From Microbacterium sp. C5A9 (lineage in GTDB: Bacteria; Actinomycetota; Actinomycetes; Actinomycetales; Microbacteriaceae): 64,000 nt of DNA. Positions within the stretch are counted from its first letter, which is position 1. Each line of letters begins with the position of its first letter. Below the pieces are notes generated by a model. That model made no database searches. It had not been told where the DNA came from and saw only the letters and a list, made by a program, of their open reading frames with translations. Made by a program: the position numbers and the translations under genes. The stretch is taken from the NCBI RefSeq assembly GCF_022627955.1, contig NZ_JABXGD010000002.1, positions 372,001 to 436,000 of the forward strand, read 5' to 3'. Below, in pieces: positions 1 through 12,108 of this stretch.

Positions 1-809
1 CCTGCATGCGGTGCAACGAGAAGATCAAGTTCGCGGCGCTGCTCGAGCGTGCCATCGAACTCGGCTTCGACGCCGTGTGCACAGGGCACTACGCGACGCT
101 GATCCCCACGGATGCGGGACTCGAGCTGCACCGGGCCGCTGACAACGCGAAGGATCAGTCCTACGTCCTCGGCGTGCTGACGGCCGAGCAGCTGGCGCAC
201 ACGTACTTCCCGCTCGGCACGACCCCGTCGAAGGCGGTCGTCAGGGCCGAGGCGGCAGAGCGAGGGCTGACCGTCGCCCAGAAGCCCGACAGCCACGACA
301 TCTGCTTCATCCCCGACGGCGACACCCGCGGCTGGCTGGCGGAGAAGGTCGGCACGGCCACCGGCGAGATCCTCGATCGCACGGGGGAGGTCGTCGGCTC
401 GCACGAGGGTGCGCACGCGTTCACGGTGGGTCAGCGTCGCGGACTCAAGCTGGGCGTCCCTGCGGCGGACGGCAAGCCCCGCTTCGTGCTGGAGGTGCGC
501 CCGGTCTCCAACACGGTCATCGTCGGTCCGAAGGAGGCGCTCGCGATCCGCGAGATCTCCGGCGAGCGGTTCAGCTGGGCCGGGGCCGCCCCCGTGGAGT
601 CCGAGTTCGACTGCGAGGTGCAGATCCGCGCGCATGCCGAGCCTGAGGCCGCCCGGGCGTTCGTCTCGTCTGACGGTGTGCGAGTCGTGCCGGAACAGCC
701 TCTGAACGGCGTCGCCCCCGGGCAGACCGCCGTGCTCTATGTGGGTACCCGCGTGCTCGGTCAGTTCACGATCGATCGCACGGTCTCGGCCGTTCCCGTC
801 GACGCGTAG
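1..809 (+). CDS. mnmA: tRNA-specific 2-thiouridylase MnmA, 5' end outside window
   Basis: Installs sulfur at U34 of the Lys, Glu and Gln tRNAs, using ATP and a persulfide relay in the cytoplasm. The window opens inside the gene: codons before the first internal ATG (base 6) are still in frame and give the conserved Pro-Cys-Met-Arg-Cys-Asn-Glu-Lys context of the first catalytic cysteine (codon 12-14). The second catalytic cysteine lies in DICFIPDGD (codon 303-305). TGHYA and the C-terminal PGQTAVLY barrel motif are also present. The N-terminal PP-loop ATP site (SGGVDS) must lie upstream. The TAG stop is 42 bases before ligA. Identity is secure; the real start is not visible. Confidence 0.95.
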   Translation, partial: CMRCNEKIKFAALLERAIELGFDAVCTGHYATLIPTDAGLELHRAADNAKDQSYVLGVLTAEQLAHTYFPLGTTPSKAVVRAEAAERGLTVAQKPDSHDICFIPDGDTRGWLAEKVGTATGEILDRTGEVVGSHEGAHAFTVGQRRGLKLGVPAADGKPRFVLEVRPVSNTVIVGPKEALAIREISGERFSWAGAAPVESEFDCEVQIRAHAEPEAARAFVSSDGVRVVPEQPLNGVAPGQTAVLYVGTRVLGQFTIDRTVSAVPVDA

Positions 810-839
810 CGCCTGCGTCGCGATGTCGGTGCCCGCTCG

Positions 840-3167
<2,328 letters not shown>

Positions 3168-3306
3168 GGCTTCTGCGGACTCGGCGCCGTCTGCGTCCGC
3201 CGGGGCGGAACACTCGGGAAGAGCTCGCCGGAGTCCGCCTCAGGGGTCGCTGCTCGACGCCGCCACGGCGGCGATCACACCGATCTGTGGAGCAGACGAG
3301 CGTTCA

Positions 3307-3759
3307 TTACTCACTGACGCGCTGAAGCAGCTTCGGTGATGCGGCATACCCCAGCCCCCGGTACAGCGGGATCGCCCGCGGGCTGGAGTGCACGGTGATC
3401 CTCGGTGCACCGGCGTTCTCGGCGTGCCTGCTCGCCGCATCGACGAGGGCCGTTCCGAGGCCCTCGCCGCGGTGCTCCGGCATCACGAAGACGCTCTGGA
3501 TATCCGCCGACAGGCGAGAGGAGTCCCCGGGGCTCGGAACCCGGGGGAGCAGCGCCGCCCAGGCCGCGCCGACGATGGTGCCGTCATCGGTGCGGGCCAC
3601 GAAGGCCGAGTGCGTGGACTGATGGGACTCCCACCACGCGGCGAACTCATCGACGAACGATTCGAACGCCTCTGTGTCCGGTCGATCACCGGAACGGTCG
3701 ATCCACTTGACGCGCGCCAGCCCCCTGATGTCCTGGAGGCCGGCGCGCTCGATCCTCAC
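3307..3759 (-). CDS. GNAT family N-acetyltransferase
   Basis: A 150-residue GCN5-related acetyltransferase; substrate unknown. The acetyl-CoA pyrophosphate-binding motif is clear at residues 91-104 (VMPEHRGEGLGTAL), followed by the usual helix and a C-terminal GLGYAA segment. The GTG start lies only 6 bases downstream of the stop of the RNA helicase on the same strand, so the two are probably cotranscribed. It converges on ligA; the 139-bp gap (3168-3306) holds only an imperfect GCGGACTC/GAGTCCGC inverted repeat that may help termination. Confidence 0.85.
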   Translation of the reverse strand: MRIERAGLQDIRGLARVKWIDRSGDRPDTEAFESFVDEFAAWWESHQSTHSAFVARTDDGTIVGAAWAALLPRVPSPGDSSRLSADIQSVFVMPEHRGEGLGTALVDAASRHAENAGAPRITVHSSPRAIPLYRGLGYAASPKLLQRVSE

Positions 3760-3765
3760 GACGGA

Positions 3766-5622
3766 TCAGTCCTTGTGGCGCGGCTTGCGGAACGGCTTCT
3801 CGCCGCGCTCGTCGCTGCGAGCCGGACGGTCGTCGCGGTCGTAACGCGGACGGTCGTCGCGGTCACGACGCTCGAACCGGTCGCCACGACCGCCGCCGTC
3901 CCGTGGGCCGTCGTTGCGACGGGCTCCGGGACCGCGGTCGGGCTTGATCTCGATCAGACGTCCCGAGATGCGAGTGTCCTTCAGCTTGTCGAGCACGGAC
4001 GAGTCGAGGTTCGCCGGCAGCTCGACCACCGTGAAGTCCGGGCGGATGTTGATCGCGCCGAAGTCGTCTCGGCCGAGGCCGCCCTCGTTCGCGAGTGCGC
4101 CGACGATCTGACGGGGCTCGACCCGATGACGGCGACCGACCTCGATGCGATACGGCTTGTAGTCGCCGCGCCCGCGCCGTTCGCGGGGCTCGCGGGTCTC
4201 GCGCCTGTCGCGGTTGCTGTTCTCCCGCGGCGGACGGTTGTCGTACTCGACGGCCTTGGACAGGGGGTCATCGGCAGGGTCGAGCAGAAGAGGGGTGTCG
4301 CCCTGAGCGACGACCGCGAGCGCAGCGGCGACGTCGGCCTCCGGCACGTCGTGGTTGCGCACGTAGTGGTCGATGATGTCGCGGAACTTCTCGATGCGCG
4401 TCGCGTCGCTCAGTGCGCTCGTGATCGCGTCGTCGAAACGAGCCAGGCGCGTGGTGTTGACGTCGTCGAGGCTCGGCAGCTGCATCTGCGTGGGCTGCTG
4501 TCGCGTGGCCTTCTCGATGGACTTCAGCAGGTAGCGCTCGCGCGGGGTGATGAAGCTGATCGCGTCGCCTGTGCGACCCGCGCGACCCGTGCGGCCGATG
4601 CGGTGCACGTACGACTCGGTGTCGGTGGGGATGTCGAAGTTGACGACGTGGCTGATGCGTTCGACATCGAGGCCACGTGCGGCGACGTCGGTCGCGACGA
4701 GGATGTCGAGCTTGCTCGCCTTGAGCTGATTGACGCTCCGCTCGCGCTGCACCTGCGGGACGTCTCCGTTGATCGCGGCGGCGGAGTATCCGCGGGCGCG
4801 CAGCTTCTCCGCGAGAGTCTCGGTCTCGTTCTTGGTGCGGACGAACACGATCATGCCGTCGAAGTTCTCGACCTCGAGGATGCGGGTCAGTGCGTCGACC
4901 TTCTGTGCGTACGAGACCACGAGGTAGCGCTGCGTGATGTTCGTACCAGTCGCGGTCTTCGACTTGATGCTGATCTCTTCGGGCTCGCGCAGGTACTTCT
5001 GCGCGAGTCGGCGGATCTGCGGAGGCATCGTGGCCGAGAACAGGGCGACCTGCTTCTCTTCCGGTGTCTGCGCGAGGATCTGCTCGACGTCTTCCGCGAA
5101 GCCCATCTTCAGCATCTCGTCGGCCTCGTCGAGCACCAGGTACTGCAGCTGCGACAGGTCGAGGGTGCCCTTGGCGAGGTGGTCCATGATGCGACCGGGG
5201 GTTCCCACGATCACGTGCACCCCGCGGCGGAGAGCCGACAGCTGCACTCCGTAGCCCTGCCCGCCGTAGACGGGGAGAACATGGACGCCCTTCATCTTCG
5301 AGGCGTACGACTCGAACGCCTCGCAGACCTGCAGCGCGAGCTCGCGGGTCGGTGCGAGCACCAGAGCCTGGGGGGTCTTCTGCGACACGTCGAGGCGCTC
5401 GAGGACGGGGAGCGCGAAGGCCGCGGTCTTTCCCGTTCCGGTCTGCGCCATACCGACGACGTCGCGACCCGAGAGGAGGGTCGGGATCGTCGCAGCCTGG
5501 ATGGGGGAGGGGGTCTCGTAGCCGAGGTCCTTGATGGCCTTGAGGACGGGGCCGGTGATGCCGAGCTCCTCGAATCCAGGGGTCTCGGGGGCGTCGGTGG
5601 GCACAGCGTCTTCATGAGTCAC
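3766..5622 (-). CDS. deaD: DEAD-box ATP-dependent RNA helicase, CsdA/DeaD type
   Basis: Unwinds RNA duplexes, as in ribosome assembly, mRNA decay or cold response. The 618-residue protein shows every superfamily 2 motif: Q motif (FEELG ... PSPIQ, about 17-42), Walker A AQTGTGKT (59-66), PTRELA (91-96), DEAD (165-168), SAT (196-198), ATDVAARGLDV, and HRIGRTGRAGR. After about residue 470 come a DbpA/CsdA-like RNA-binding domain (DFTVVELP region) and an Arg/Asp/Gly-rich tail typical of RNA chaperones. The GTG start has TACCCT 6 nt upstream, suggesting a leaderless message. It heads a two-gene unit with the GNAT protein. Confidence 0.94.
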   Translation of the reverse strand: MTHEDAVPTDAPETPGFEELGITGPVLKAIKDLGYETPSPIQAATIPTLLSGRDVVGMAQTGTGKTAAFALPVLERLDVSQKTPQALVLAPTRELALQVCEAFESYASKMKGVHVLPVYGGQGYGVQLSALRRGVHVIVGTPGRIMDHLAKGTLDLSQLQYLVLDEADEMLKMGFAEDVEQILAQTPEEKQVALFSATMPPQIRRLAQKYLREPEEISIKSKTATGTNITQRYLVVSYAQKVDALTRILEVENFDGMIVFVRTKNETETLAEKLRARGYSAAAINGDVPQVQRERSVNQLKASKLDILVATDVAARGLDVERISHVVNFDIPTDTESYVHRIGRTGRAGRTGDAISFITPRERYLLKSIEKATRQQPTQMQLPSLDDVNTTRLARFDDAITSALSDATRIEKFRDIIDHYVRNHDVPEADVAAALAVVAQGDTPLLLDPADDPLSKAVEYDNRPPRENSNRDRRETREPRERRGRGDYKPYRIEVGRRHRVEPRQIVGALANEGGLGRDDFGAINIRPDFTVVELPANLDSSVLDKLKDTRISGRLIEIKPDRGPGARRNDGPRDGGGRGDRFERRDRDDRPRYDRDDRPARSDERGEKPFRKPRHKD

Positions 5623-5628
5623 TGACCA

Positions 5629-5634
5629 AGGGTA
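5629..5634 (-). promoter_or_regulatory. -10 element TACCCT of the RNA helicase
   Basis: Read on the minus strand, TACCCT ends 6 nt before the GTG start at 5622, consistent with leaderless transcription. Confidence 0.45.
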
Positions 5635-5669
5635 GCGCTTCGCGGGATTCCGCGCCTGTGAGGGCGCCC

Positions 5670-7370
5670 TCAGGAGTCGCCGGTCAGCGCGAGCAGCTTC
5701 TCCTTGACCTGTCGACGTAGCACCTTGCCGATGAGTGATTTGGGCAGCTCATCGACGACGAAGAGGCGGCGCGGCACCTTGTAGGGGGTGAGGATGCTGC
5801 GCGCGTACTCGCGGATGGCCTCGACATCGACATCCGAGGCGCCGTCGACCACGATCGCCGCGACGACCTCTTCACCGGAGTGATCGCTCGGAAGACCGAC
5901 GACGGCGGCGTCCGAGACCAGCGGGTGCTGACGCAGGGCGTTCTCGACCTCGGTCGGCGCGACGTTGAAGCCGCCCGTGATGATGAGTTCCTTGATGCGG
6001 TCGACGATGCGGATGAACCCCGACTCGTCGACCGTCACGATGTCGCCGGTGCGGAACCATCCGTCGACGAACACCGCCTCGGTCTCCTCGGGCTTGCCGT
6101 AGTAGCCGGAGAACACCTGCGGTCCGCGCACGAGGAGCTCGCCGGCGGAGCCGTCGGGGACGTCGACGGTCGGGTTCTCCGGGTCGACCACACGGCATTC
6201 GGTGCCGGGGAGCGGCAGCCCGACGGTGCCGGGAACGCGGTTGTCGGCCACGGGATTAGCCATGAGCACGGGAGAGCATTCGCTGAGGCCGTATCCCTCG
6301 ACCAGGAAGCCGTGGGTGGCGGCCTCGAAGGGAACGACCAGGTCGTGCGGAAGCGCCATGGCCCCGGAGATCGCGACCTCGATGCCGTCGAGGGAGACCC
6401 CCTTCGCGTTCGCCGCTGACAGCAGGCGATCGGCGATGGGGGGCACGAGCGGCAGGAATGTCGCCGGATGCTTCTTCATCACATCGAGCACGAGGTCGGG
6501 GTCGAACTTCGGGAAGAGCACGAGCCGAGCGCCCATGGACATCGCGAACGTCAGGCAGAGCGTCAGACCGTATGCGTGGAACATCGGCAGCACCGCGTAG
6601 ACGACGCAGCCCTTTCCGCGCTGGATGGACGGCACCCATGCCCGGGATTGCGCGGCGTTCGCGAGAAGGTTGCCGTGCGTCAGGGCCGCGCCCTTGGGTG
6701 TGCCCGTGGTTCCGGAGGTGTACTGGATGATCGCGAGGTCGTCCGTGGTGGGCTTCGGGTGTGAGGCGGGAATCGGAGCGGACTGCACGAGGGAATCCCA
6801 TGTGACGGTGCCTCGCACCCTGTCGGTCAGCGCCGCGCGCGACTCGCGGGCCTTCGCCACCGGCAGGCGGAGTGCGACCCGCGTGAGCAGGGGCATCGCC
6901 CGCGTCACGTCGACGGAGATCAGCGTGGTGATCGCGAGGTCCGCGGGGAACTCCTGCACCGTGGAGACGACCTTGTTCCAGACGATGGCGTGCTTCGCGC
7001 CGTGATCCTCGAACTGCTTGCGGAGCTCGCGCGGCGTGTAGAGCGGGTTGTGTTCGACGACGACGGCTCCGAGTCGCAGCACGGCGTAGAACGCCACGAT
7101 GTGCTGTGGGCAGTTCGGCAGCACGATCGCGACGGGATCGCCGGCCCGAACCCCGAGATCCCGGAGGCCGGCCGCTGCCCGATCGATGGCGTCCTGCAGC
7201 TGCGCGTAGGTCGTCTCGCGCCCGAAGAACTGGAGAGCGGGGGCGTCCGGATAGTCGCGCGCAGATGCCGCGACGATGTCGATCAGAGATCCGGAGACGG
7301 GGGAGAGGTCATCAGGAACGCCGTCGGCGTAGCTGGCGATCCATGGGCGAGGAGGCTGGTACGAGCTCAC
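5670..7370 (-). CDS. Long-chain fatty acid-CoA ligase (AMP-forming)
   Basis: Activates a carboxylic acid, probably a long-chain fatty acid, to its CoA thioester via an acyl-AMP. The 566-residue protein has the ANL signature YTSGTTGTPKG at 217-227, GYGLSECSPV (motif A5), a TGD motif, the hinge DRIKELIITGGFNVAP and the C-terminal catalytic lysine in PKSLIGKVLRR. No signal peptide. The GTG start is preceded by TATGCT at 6-nt spacing. It is divergent from gatC, with 68 bases between the starts. Closest class by motifs is FadD; chain-length preference cannot be read from sequence. Confidence 0.9.
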   Translation of the reverse strand: MSSYQPPRPWIASYADGVPDDLSPVSGSLIDIVAASARDYPDAPALQFFGRETTYAQLQDAIDRAAAGLRDLGVRAGDPVAIVLPNCPQHIVAFYAVLRLGAVVVEHNPLYTPRELRKQFEDHGAKHAIVWNKVVSTVQEFPADLAITTLISVDVTRAMPLLTRVALRLPVAKARESRAALTDRVRGTVTWDSLVQSAPIPASHPKPTTDDLAIIQYTSGTTGTPKGAALTHGNLLANAAQSRAWVPSIQRGKGCVVYAVLPMFHAYGLTLCLTFAMSMGARLVLFPKFDPDLVLDVMKKHPATFLPLVPPIADRLLSAANAKGVSLDGIEVAISGAMALPHDLVVPFEAATHGFLVEGYGLSECSPVLMANPVADNRVPGTVGLPLPGTECRVVDPENPTVDVPDGSAGELLVRGPQVFSGYYGKPEETEAVFVDGWFRTGDIVTVDESGFIRIVDRIKELIITGGFNVAPTEVENALRQHPLVSDAAVVGLPSDHSGEEVVAAIVVDGASDVDVEAIREYARSILTPYKVPRRLFVVDELPKSLIGKVLRRQVKEKLLALTGDS

Positions 7371-7376
7371 CCGCTC

Positions 7377-7382
7377 AGCATA
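7377..7382 (-). promoter_or_regulatory. -10 element TATGCT of the acyl-CoA ligase
   Basis: On the minus strand TATGCT ends 6 nt before the GTG start at 7370. Confidence 0.4.
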
Positions 7383-7426
7383 GGGCGGGCTTGGCCGAGC
7401 TGCAGGGACTCGGCGGACACGGCAAC

Positions 7427-7432
7427 TAGACT
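7427..7432 (+). promoter_or_regulatory. -10 element TAGACT of gatCAB
   Basis: TAGACT ends exactly 6 nt before the gatC GTG start; only this promoter is seen for the three-gene operon. Confidence 0.6.
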
Positions 7433-7438
7433 CGGAGT

Positions 7439-7738
7439 GTGTCTGAAATCACCCCTGATCTTGTGCGCCATCTCGGCGTGCTCGCGCGCATCCAGCTGAA
7501 CGACGACGAGGTGACGCGGCTCACGGGCCAGCTCGACGCCATCGTCGACAACATCGCGAAGGTGTCGGAGGTGGCAAGCCCCGACGTCGCAGCGACGAGT
7601 CACCCGATCCCGTTGAGCAACGTCTACCGTCCCGACGTCGTGGGCGAGACGCTCACTCACGAGCAGGTGCTCCAGAATGCGCCGGACCAGGCCGACGGCC
7701 GGTTCCGCGTCACCGCGATCCTGGGAGAAGAGCAGTGA
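7439..7738 (+). CDS. gatC: Aspartyl/glutamyl-tRNA amidotransferase subunit C
   Basis: Small scaffold subunit that wraps GatA and GatB in the amidotransferase converting Glu-tRNA(Gln) and Asp-tRNA(Asn) to the amide forms. 99 residues, the family's usual length, with the typical N-terminal [16 protein letters not shown] helix and the C-terminal VTAILGEEQ. First gene of gatCAB: its TGA stop overlaps the start of gatA by 4 bases (GTGA), implying translational coupling. Confidence 0.95.
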   Translation: MSEITPDLVRHLGVLARIQLNDDEVTRLTGQLDAIVDNIAKVSEVASPDVAATSHPIPLSNVYRPDVVGETLTHEQVLQNAPDQADGRFRVTAILGEEQ

Positions 7739-9252
7739 GCGACATCATCCGCATGACCGCGGCGGAGCTTGCAGACAAGCTCGCCAGCCGCGAGATCTCC
7801 AGCGTCGAGGCGACGCGTGCGCATCTCGATCGCATCGCCGCCGTCGACGGCGACGTCCATGCCTTCCTGCACGTCAACGAGGGGGCGCTCGACGCCGCAG
7901 CCGCCGTCGACGCACAGCGCGCGGCGGGGGAGCGGCTCGGACCGATCGCCGGCGTCCCGCTGGCGATCAAGGATGTGCTCGTCACGACCGATCAGCCGAC
8001 CACGAGCGGTTCGCGCATCCTCCAGGGGTACCGCTCGCCGTACGACGCCACGGTCGTCGCCCGCTCCCGTGCCGCCGGGCTCATCCCGCTGGGCAAGACC
8101 AACATGGATGAGTTCGCCATGGGGTCGTCGACCGAGCACTCGGCCTACGGTCCGACGCGCAACCCCTGGGACCTCGATCGGATCCCCGGCGGCTCCGGCG
8201 GCGGATCGGCCGCAGCCGTCGCCGCGTTCGAGGCGCCGCTCGCGCTCGGCTCCGACACCGGCGGGTCCATCCGCCAGCCGGCGCACGTGACCGGCACCGT
8301 CGGTGTGAAGCCCACCTACGGCGGCGTCAGCCGCTACGGCGCGATCGCCCTCGCCTCCAGCCTCGACCAGGTCGGTCCCGTCACGCGCACGGTGCTCGAC
8401 GCCGGTCTGCTGCACGACGCCATCGGCGGTCACGACCCCAAGGACTCCACGTCGCTGCGGGATGAGTGGCCCTCGTTCGCTGACGCCGCCCGTGAGGGCG
8501 CCCGCGGAGACGTGCTGAAGGGGCTCAAGGTCGGAGTGATCCGCGAGCTCCCGGACAGCGGCTTCCAGCCGGGTGTGGCGGAGTCCTTCCGCAGCGCTCT
8601 CGCCCTGATGGAGGCGCAGGGAGCGGAGATCGTCGAGATCGGTGCGCCGCACTTCGAGTACGGTGTCGCCGCGTACTACCTGATCCTTCCCGCAGAGGCT
8701 TCCAGCAACCTGGCGAAGTTCGACTCGGTGCGCTTCGGCCTCCGCGTCACGCCCGACGGCAACCCGACCGTCGAGGACGTGATGTCCGCGACGCGCGACG
8801 CCGGCTTCGGCGACGAGGTCAAGCGCCGCATCATCCTCGGCACCTACGCGCTGTCCGCCGGGTACTACGACGCCTATTACGGCAGCGCGCAGAAGGTCCG
8901 CACGCTCATCCAGCAGGACTTCGCGAACGCCTTCGCCGACGTGGATGTCATCGCGACGCCGTCCGCTCCGACGACCGCGTTCAAGATCGGCGAGAAGATC
9001 GACGACCCGCTGCAGATGTACCTCAACGACATCACGACGATCCCGGTGAACCTCGCCGGTGTTCCCGGCATCTCGATCCCGAGCGGGCTGGCCGCGGAAG
9101 ACGGCCTGCCCGTCGGCATCCAGTTCATCGCGCCGGCACGAGAGGACGCGCGTCTGTACAGGGTCGGCGCGGCGGTCGAGACTCTGCTCGTCGACTCGTG
9201 GGGAGCACCGCTCCTCACGCGTGCACCCCAGCTCGCAGGAGGGACCCGCTGA
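7735..9252 (+). CDS. gatA: Aspartyl/glutamyl-tRNA amidotransferase subunit A
   Basis: Glutaminase subunit that releases ammonia from glutamine for tunnelling to GatB. The 505-residue amidase-signature protein carries the Lys-Ser-Ser triad at K79 (PLAIKDVL), S154 (PGGSGGGS) and S178 (DTGGSIRQP), the same numbering known for Staphylococcus GatA. Start is GTG overlapping the gatC stop; its own TGA shares a base with the gatB ATG. Confidence 0.97.
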   Translation: MSDIIRMTAAELADKLASREISSVEATRAHLDRIAAVDGDVHAFLHVNEGALDAAAAVDAQRAAGERLGPIAGVPLAIKDVLVTTDQPTTSGSRILQGYRSPYDATVVARSRAAGLIPLGKTNMDEFAMGSSTEHSAYGPTRNPWDLDRIPGGSGGGSAAAVAAFEAPLALGSDTGGSIRQPAHVTGTVGVKPTYGGVSRYGAIALASSLDQVGPVTRTVLDAGLLHDAIGGHDPKDSTSLRDEWPSFADAAREGARGDVLKGLKVGVIRELPDSGFQPGVAESFRSALALMEAQGAEIVEIGAPHFEYGVAAYYLILPAEASSNLAKFDSVRFGLRVTPDGNPTVEDVMSATRDAGFGDEVKRRIILGTYALSAGYYDAYYGSAQKVRTLIQQDFANAFADVDVIATPSAPTTAFKIGEKIDDPLQMYLNDITTIPVNLAGVPGISIPSGLAAEDGLPVGIQFIAPAREDARLYRVGAAVETLLVDSWGAPLLTRAPQLAGGTR

Positions 9253-10766
9253 TGGCCGCCGCCAAGCTCATGGACTTCGACAAGGCTCTCGAACTCTTCG
9301 AGCCCGTTCTCGGGTTCGAGGTTCACGTCGAGCTGAACACGAACACGAAGATGTTCTCGGACGCGCCGAACCCCGCGAACGAGCTGTATCACGCGGCCGA
9401 GCCGAACACGCTGATCGCGCCGGTCGATCTCGGGCTACCGGGTTCGCTCCCGGTCGTGAACGAGACGGCGATCCGCTCGTCCATCAGCCTCGGCCTCGCG
9501 CTCGGCTGCTCGATCGCGGAGTCCAGCCGCTTCGCCCGGAAGAACTACTTCTACCCGGACCTCGGCAAGAACTACCAGATCTCTCAGTACGACGAGCCGA
9601 TCGCGTTCGAAGGATCCGTCGAGGTCGAACTCGAGGACGGCACGATCGTGCAGATCCCGATCGAGCGGGCTCACATGGAGGAGGACGCGGGCAAGCTCAC
9701 CCACATGGGGGGCGCGACCGGTCGGATCCAGGGCGCCGAGTACTCGCTCGTGGACTACAACCGCGCGGGAGTCCCCCTCGTCGAGATCGTCACCAAGACG
9801 ATCTTCGGCACCGAACACCGTGCCCCCGAGGTCGCCAAGGCCTACGTCGCGACGATCCGTGACATCGTGCGCAGTCTCGGTATCTCCGAGGCTCGACTCG
9901 AGCGCGGGAACCTGCGCTGCGACGCCAACGTCTCACTGCGCCCCCGCGGTCAGGAGAAGCTCGGCACGCGCACCGAGACGAAGAACGTCAACTCGATGCG
10001 GTCGGTCGAGCGCGCCGTGCGCTACGAGATCCAGCGTCAGGCGCAGATCCTCGCCGACGGTGGGACGATCACGCAGGAGACGCGGCACTGGCACGAGGAC
10101 ACCGGCACCACGTCGCCCGGCCGTCCGAAGTCGGATGCCGACGACTACCGGTATTTCCCCGAGCCCGATCTGCTGCCGGTGGAGCCGGCCGCTGACCTGA
10201 TCGAGGCGCTGCGGGCCGAACTCCCCGAGCAGCCTGTCGCCCGTCGACGTCGGCTCATGGCCGAGTGGGGCTTCACCGACCTCGAGTTCCAGGACGTGCG
10301 CAACGGCGGGCTGCTCGACGTCGTCGTGGCGACCATCGAAGCGGGCGCGACCCCGGCGACCGCGCGTAAGTGGTGGACGGGCGAGATCACCCGCCTCGCC
10401 AACGCGCAGGAGAAGGACGCCACCGAGCTCGTGTCGCCCGAGAACGTCGCCGCACTGCAGAAGCTCGTCGACGCGGGGACGCTCACCGACAAGCTGGCAC
10501 GCCAGGTGCTCGAGGGTGTCATCGCCGGTGAGGGGACGCCGCAGGAGGTCGTCGACAGCCGCGGGCTCGCCGTCGTGTCGGACGACGGCGCGCTGATCGC
10601 CGCGATCGATGAGGCTCTCGCCGCGCAGCCGGACGTGCTCGCGAAGATCAAGGACGGCAAGGTCCAGGCGGCCGGAGCCGTCATCGGCGCCGTGATGAAG
10701 GCGATGAAGGGCCAGGCGGATGCCGCCAGGGTCCGCGAACTCGTCCTCGAGCGCGCTGCGCAGTAA
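9252..10766 (+). CDS. gatB: Aspartyl/glutamyl-tRNA amidotransferase subunit B
   Basis: Kinase/transamidase subunit that phosphorylates the misacylated amino acid and adds ammonia. 504 residues: the catalytic cradle domain ([51 protein letters not shown]) and a C-terminal YqeY/tail domain that grips the tRNA. ATG at 9252 is preferred over an in-frame codon at 9198, because it sits in a TGATG junction with the gatA stop and the protein then begins like its homologues. Last gene of the operon; a GC-rich hairpin follows 7 bases after the stop. Confidence 0.97.
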   Translation: MAAAKLMDFDKALELFEPVLGFEVHVELNTNTKMFSDAPNPANELYHAAEPNTLIAPVDLGLPGSLPVVNETAIRSSISLGLALGCSIAESSRFARKNYFYPDLGKNYQISQYDEPIAFEGSVEVELEDGTIVQIPIERAHMEEDAGKLTHMGGATGRIQGAEYSLVDYNRAGVPLVEIVTKTIFGTEHRAPEVAKAYVATIRDIVRSLGISEARLERGNLRCDANVSLRPRGQEKLGTRTETKNVNSMRSVERAVRYEIQRQAQILADGGTITQETRHWHEDTGTTSPGRPKSDADDYRYFPEPDLLPVEPAADLIEALRAELPEQPVARRRRLMAEWGFTDLEFQDVRNGGLLDVVVATIEAGATPATARKWWTGEITRLANAQEKDATELVSPENVAALQKLVDAGTLTDKLARQVLEGVIAGEGTPQEVVDSRGLAVVSDDGALIAAIDEALAAQPDVLAKIKDGKVQAAGAVIGAVMKAMKGQADAARVRELVLERAAQ

Positions 10767-10772
10767 CCGCGT

Positions 10773-10802
10773 CCCCCGGGCCTCATGTCGGAGGTCCGGG
10801 GG
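10773..10802 (+). terminator. Hairpin terminator after gatB
   Basis: Two 12-nt arms (10773-10784 and 10791-10802) pair with one G-U wobble around a 6-nt loop, directly after the gatB stop. There is no T tract, which is common for GC-rich actinobacterial terminators. Confidence 0.6.
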
Positions 10803-10813
10803 AGAATGGTCGC

Positions 10814-12070
10814 ATGGGACACGGTGACGGCAGAGGGCGCATCGTGTCGTCCGCCGATTCCGATGACGCCGGCACGAGCATCCTCCACGTCGATATGGAT
10901 GCGTTCTACGCGGCCGTCGAGGTGCTGGACGATCCGAGCCTGCGTGGTCTCCCGCTGATCATCGGTGCGCCCGACGGTCGTTCCGTGGTCTCCAGCGCGT
11001 CCTACGAGGCGCGTCGGTACGGGGTCCGCGCCGCGATGCCCGTGTCGCAGGCGATCCGTCTGTGCCCTTCGGCAACCATCGTGCCGCCGCATTTCCATCG
11101 TTATCAGGCGGTGTCGCGGCAGGTGATGGCGATCTTCGAGTCCATCACTCCGCTGGTCGAGCCGCTCTCGGTCGATGAGGCGTTCCTCGACGTCCGCGGC
11201 GTCCGGCGGCTGTGGGGGAGTCCCGCCCGCATCGCCCAGCTCGTGCGCGAACGCGTCAGCGACGAGGTCGGCATCACCTGCAGCGTCGGAGTGGCGGCGA
11301 CCAAGCACGTCGCCAAGATGGCGTCGACGATATCCAAGCCCGACGGCATGCTCGTCATCGCCGCATCCGAGACGCAGGCGTTCCTCGACTCCCGTCCGGT
11401 TCGCGCGATGTGGGGCGTGGGTCCGAAGGCTGCCGAGGCGCTGGAGGGCCGGGGGATCCGCACCATCCGTGACATCCGGATGTCGTCGACAGACATGCTC
11501 GACCGCGCCGTCGGCCCTGCGCTGAGCGCCCGGCTCGTGCAGCTGTCACGCGGAGAAGACGCGCGTGCGGTCGAGACGGAGCGTGTCGAGAAGAGCATCG
11601 GCCATGAGGAGACCTTCGACACCGATGTCACCGACCGCACGTACCTGCGGGCCGAACTGCTCAGGCTCGCCGATCGCGTCGCCGCGCGCCTGCGCAGAGC
11701 CCAGTGGGAGACGTCGACCGTCGCGATCAAGATCAGGTTCGACGATTTCCGGACCCTGAGTCGATCGCAGACGCTCGCCGAGCCCACCGCCGTGGGCCAG
11801 CGGATCGGCGAAGCCGCTCAGGCGCTGTTCGAGCAGATCGATCGTCGCGACCCCGTTCGACTCGTCGGTGTGCGCGCCGAGAAGCTGCGCCCGGCAGGAG
11901 GCGGAGGCATCGGCCTGTGGGACGACGACGAGGACTGGCGACGAGTCGAGGGTGCCGTGGACGATGCCCTCGCCCGTTTCGGATCGGCCACGATCAGTCG
12001 CGCCAGGCACATCGGCCGCGGCGATGGGCGAGGAGCAGCTCAGCATCCGAAGGCGCACGGCCTGGATTAG
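10814..12070 (+). CDS. dinB: DNA polymerase IV (Y-family translesion polymerase)
   Basis: Error-prone bypass of damaged template DNA. The 418-residue protein shows the Y-family palm motifs LHVDMDAFYAAVE (metal-binding Asp) and SVDEAFLDV (second Asp-Glu pair), the YEARRYGV finger motif, a helix-hairpin-helix thumb (GVGPKAAEAL) and the little-finger domain. No canonical C-terminal beta-clamp peptide is obvious; QLSIRRRTAWI-like text occurs only in another frame. I saw no SOS box in the short upstream gap, which instead holds the gatB hairpin. The AGAATGG just before the ATG is at best a weak ribosome site. Confidence 0.94.
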   Translation: MGHGDGRGRIVSSADSDDAGTSILHVDMDAFYAAVEVLDDPSLRGLPLIIGAPDGRSVVSSASYEARRYGVRAAMPVSQAIRLCPSATIVPPHFHRYQAVSRQVMAIFESITPLVEPLSVDEAFLDVRGVRRLWGSPARIAQLVRERVSDEVGITCSVGVAATKHVAKMASTISKPDGMLVIAASETQAFLDSRPVRAMWGVGPKAAEALEGRGIRTIRDIRMSSTDMLDRAVGPALSARLVQLSRGEDARAVETERVEKSIGHEETFDTDVTDRTYLRAELLRLADRVAARLRRAQWETSTVAIKIRFDDFRTLSRSQTLAEPTAVGQRIGEAAQALFEQIDRRDPVRLVGVRAEKLRPAGGGGIGLWDDDEDWRRVEGAVDDALARFGSATISRARHIGRGDGRGAAQHPKAHGLD

Positions 12071-12095
12071 CCCCTCCCGATCCCGTTTCCTGGGC

Positions 12096-12101
12096 TAGCG
12101 T
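12096..12101 (+). promoter_or_regulatory. -10 element TAGCGT of the GerW-like gene
   Basis: TAGCGT ends 7 nt before the ATG at 12109. Confidence 0.45.
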
Positions 12102-12108
12102 GGGAGCC

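Noticed and set aside
3168..3306. A gene or RNA in the ligA-GNAT gap
   Set aside because: No frame with a start and ribosome site; only an imperfect inverted repeat consistent with a weak terminator between convergent genes.
3388..5625. A 745-codon open frame antisense to the DEAD-box helicase
   Set aside because: Same artefact; the helicase motifs on the minus strand are complete.
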